A DNA stretch of 6,186 nt from Micavibrio aeruginosavorus (GTDB lineage: Bacteria > Pseudomonadota > Alphaproteobacteria > Micavibrionales > Micavibrionaceae), in contig QFOT01000130.1 in NCBI GenBank assembly GCA_003241285.1, forward strand, positions 1 through 6,186. Reading direction: 5' to 3'. Under the pieces are notes generated by a model. That model saw nothing but the letters and a program-made list of their open reading frames with translations, ran no database searches and was not told where the DNA came from. Below, in pieces: positions 5,925-6,186 of this stretch (positions are counted from its first letter, which is position 1; each line of letters begins with the position of its first letter). A program made the position numbers and the translations under genes.

Positions 5925-5936
5925 GTATGCGCATAC
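5925..5936. promoter_or_regulatory. Perfect 12-bp palindrome upstream of yjbH
   Basis: GTATGCGCATAC is perfectly self-complementary and lies 13 bp upstream of the yjbH ATG, next to its ribosome-binding site. An overlapping GCAT-ACC-ATGC inverted repeat covers 5931-5941. A dimeric repressor site is a reasonable reading, but no regulator is identified. Confidence 0.4.
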
Positions 5937-5980
5937 CATGCAATGAAATACCCTAGTATGCCAAGCCACTTTTTTAACTT

Positions 5981-5993
5981 TTATAGCTATAAT
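5981..5993 (+). promoter_or_regulatory. Perfect -10 element inside a 12-bp palindrome
   Basis: TATAAT at 5988-5993 matches the sigma-70 -10 consensus and would place a start site near 6000, shortly before the ATG at 6013. No good -35 is seen at 16-18 nt, so an activator or weak promoter is possible. The overlapping palindrome TTATAGCTATAA (5981-5992) could be an operator, though AT-rich sequence yields such palindromes easily. Confidence 0.4.
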
Positions 5994-6001
5994 TCCTGCA
6001 A

Positions 6002-6006
6002 AAGGA
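6002..6006 (+). promoter_or_regulatory. Ribosome-binding site of the right-edge membrane-protein gene
   Basis: AAGGA ends 6 nt before the ATG at 6013, optimal spacing. This chooses 6013 over the second in-frame ATG at 6025, and supports the frame as a real gene although only its first part is visible. Confidence 0.7.
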
Positions 6007-6012
6007 CGTTTT

Positions 6013-6186
6013 ATGCATATTATAATGCCTATATCGATAAAAGCCTCTCTGATGCTTGTTTCCATGCTGGCTCTCCTGATCGGGTTTGCTGCGGCAATTG
6101 TCGGAATGAATGAGCATTCGCTGGTTTCAGATAAAGGGCAACTATGGGATGTAGCGCCTGAAGCTATAATGGTCATTTGCTGTTTG
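6013..6186 (+). CDS. Unrecognised membrane protein, N-terminal part, cut by the right window edge
   Basis: An open frame of 58 codons starts at ATG 6013 and runs off the window. The visible part has a short N-terminus (MHIIMPISIKASL), a clear hydrophobic segment at about 14-32 (LMLVSMLALLIGFAAAIVG), then a polar stretch (NEHSLVSDKGQLWDVAPE, 33-50), and a second hydrophobic run beginning at 51 (AIMVICCL). This fits an inner-membrane protein with at least two helices rather than a secreted protein. Support comes from a well-placed AAGGA and a TATAAT just upstream. It is divergent from yjbH with 101 bp between the starts, so the two might share regulation. I do not recognise the family, and no function is proposed. 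Confidence 0.65.
   Translation, partial: MHIIMPISIKASLMLVSMLALLIGFAAAIVGMNEHSLVSDKGQLWDVAPEAIMVICCL

Noticed and set aside
5820..6113. 97-residue plus-strand frame with several cysteines
   Set aside because: It crosses the yjbH start antisense and the intergenic palindromes; the cysteines fall without zinc-finger spacing.
5844..6176. 110-residue minus-strand frame covering the yjbH upstream region and the right-edge gene
   Set aside because: It overlaps both the yjbH start and the divergent gene, whose AAGGA and hydrophobic segment are better supported; the product shows no motif.
1..6186. CRISPR array, insertion sequence or toxin-antitoxin pair
   Set aside because: No regularly spaced 24-40 bp repeats, transposase motifs with terminal inverted repeats, or small overlapping gene pairs were seen.

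Overview
The window looks like a piece of an alphaproteobacterial chromosome with moderate GC (by eye 45-50%). The main evidence is a CpdR-type single-domain response regulator, which belongs to the CckA-ChpT-CtrA cell-cycle pathway that is typical of Alphaproteobacteria. The tRNA-Val(GAC), the RluD-type pseudouridine synthase and the YjbH-type outer-membrane protein fit a Gram-negative host. I cannot name a genus from the sequence.

Left part (1-887, all minus strand): the N-terminal 215 residues of a P4-type tyrosine recombinase (arm-binding plus core-binding domains) run off the left edge. Its start lies 166 bp past the 3' end of an intact tRNA-Val(GAC) that encodes its own CCA. This is the classic end of a genomic island integrated at a tRNA 3' end, and the island body lies to the left of the window. 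The gap between integrase and tRNA holds three direct copies of an 8-bp TAGGGGTA motif, one inverted near-copy beside the tRNA end, and two short palindromes. These are plausible arm-type or regulatory sites for the integrase.

Centre (932-3903): cpdR (minus) is divergent from a two-gene plus-strand unit. That unit encodes a secreted, probably beta-propeller, protein of unknown function and an RluD-type 23S rRNA pseudouridine synthase. The second gene starts at a TTG only 2 nt after the first stop, so the two are likely co-transcribed and translationally coupled. The 65-bp divergent gap carries a near-consensus CtrA box overlapping the cpdR ribosome-binding region. About 160 nt after rluD there is a strong rho-independent terminator. 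The AT-rich stretch before it has a possible promoter, so a short independent transcript is conceivable.

Right part (3902-6186): a minus-strand gene for a 669-residue YjbH/GfcD-family outer-membrane protein (exopolysaccharide or capsule secretion) converges on rluD. It is divergent from the start of an unrecognised membrane-protein gene that runs off the right edge. Their shared 101-bp upstream region contains two perfect 12-bp palindromes, and one of them overlaps a perfect TATAAT.

I see no CRISPR array, insertion sequence, defence system or clearly new multi-gene system here. The most useful leads are the island boundary with its repeats, the CtrA-like site at cpdR, the propeller-rluD coupling, and the isolated yjbH with its divergent partner.
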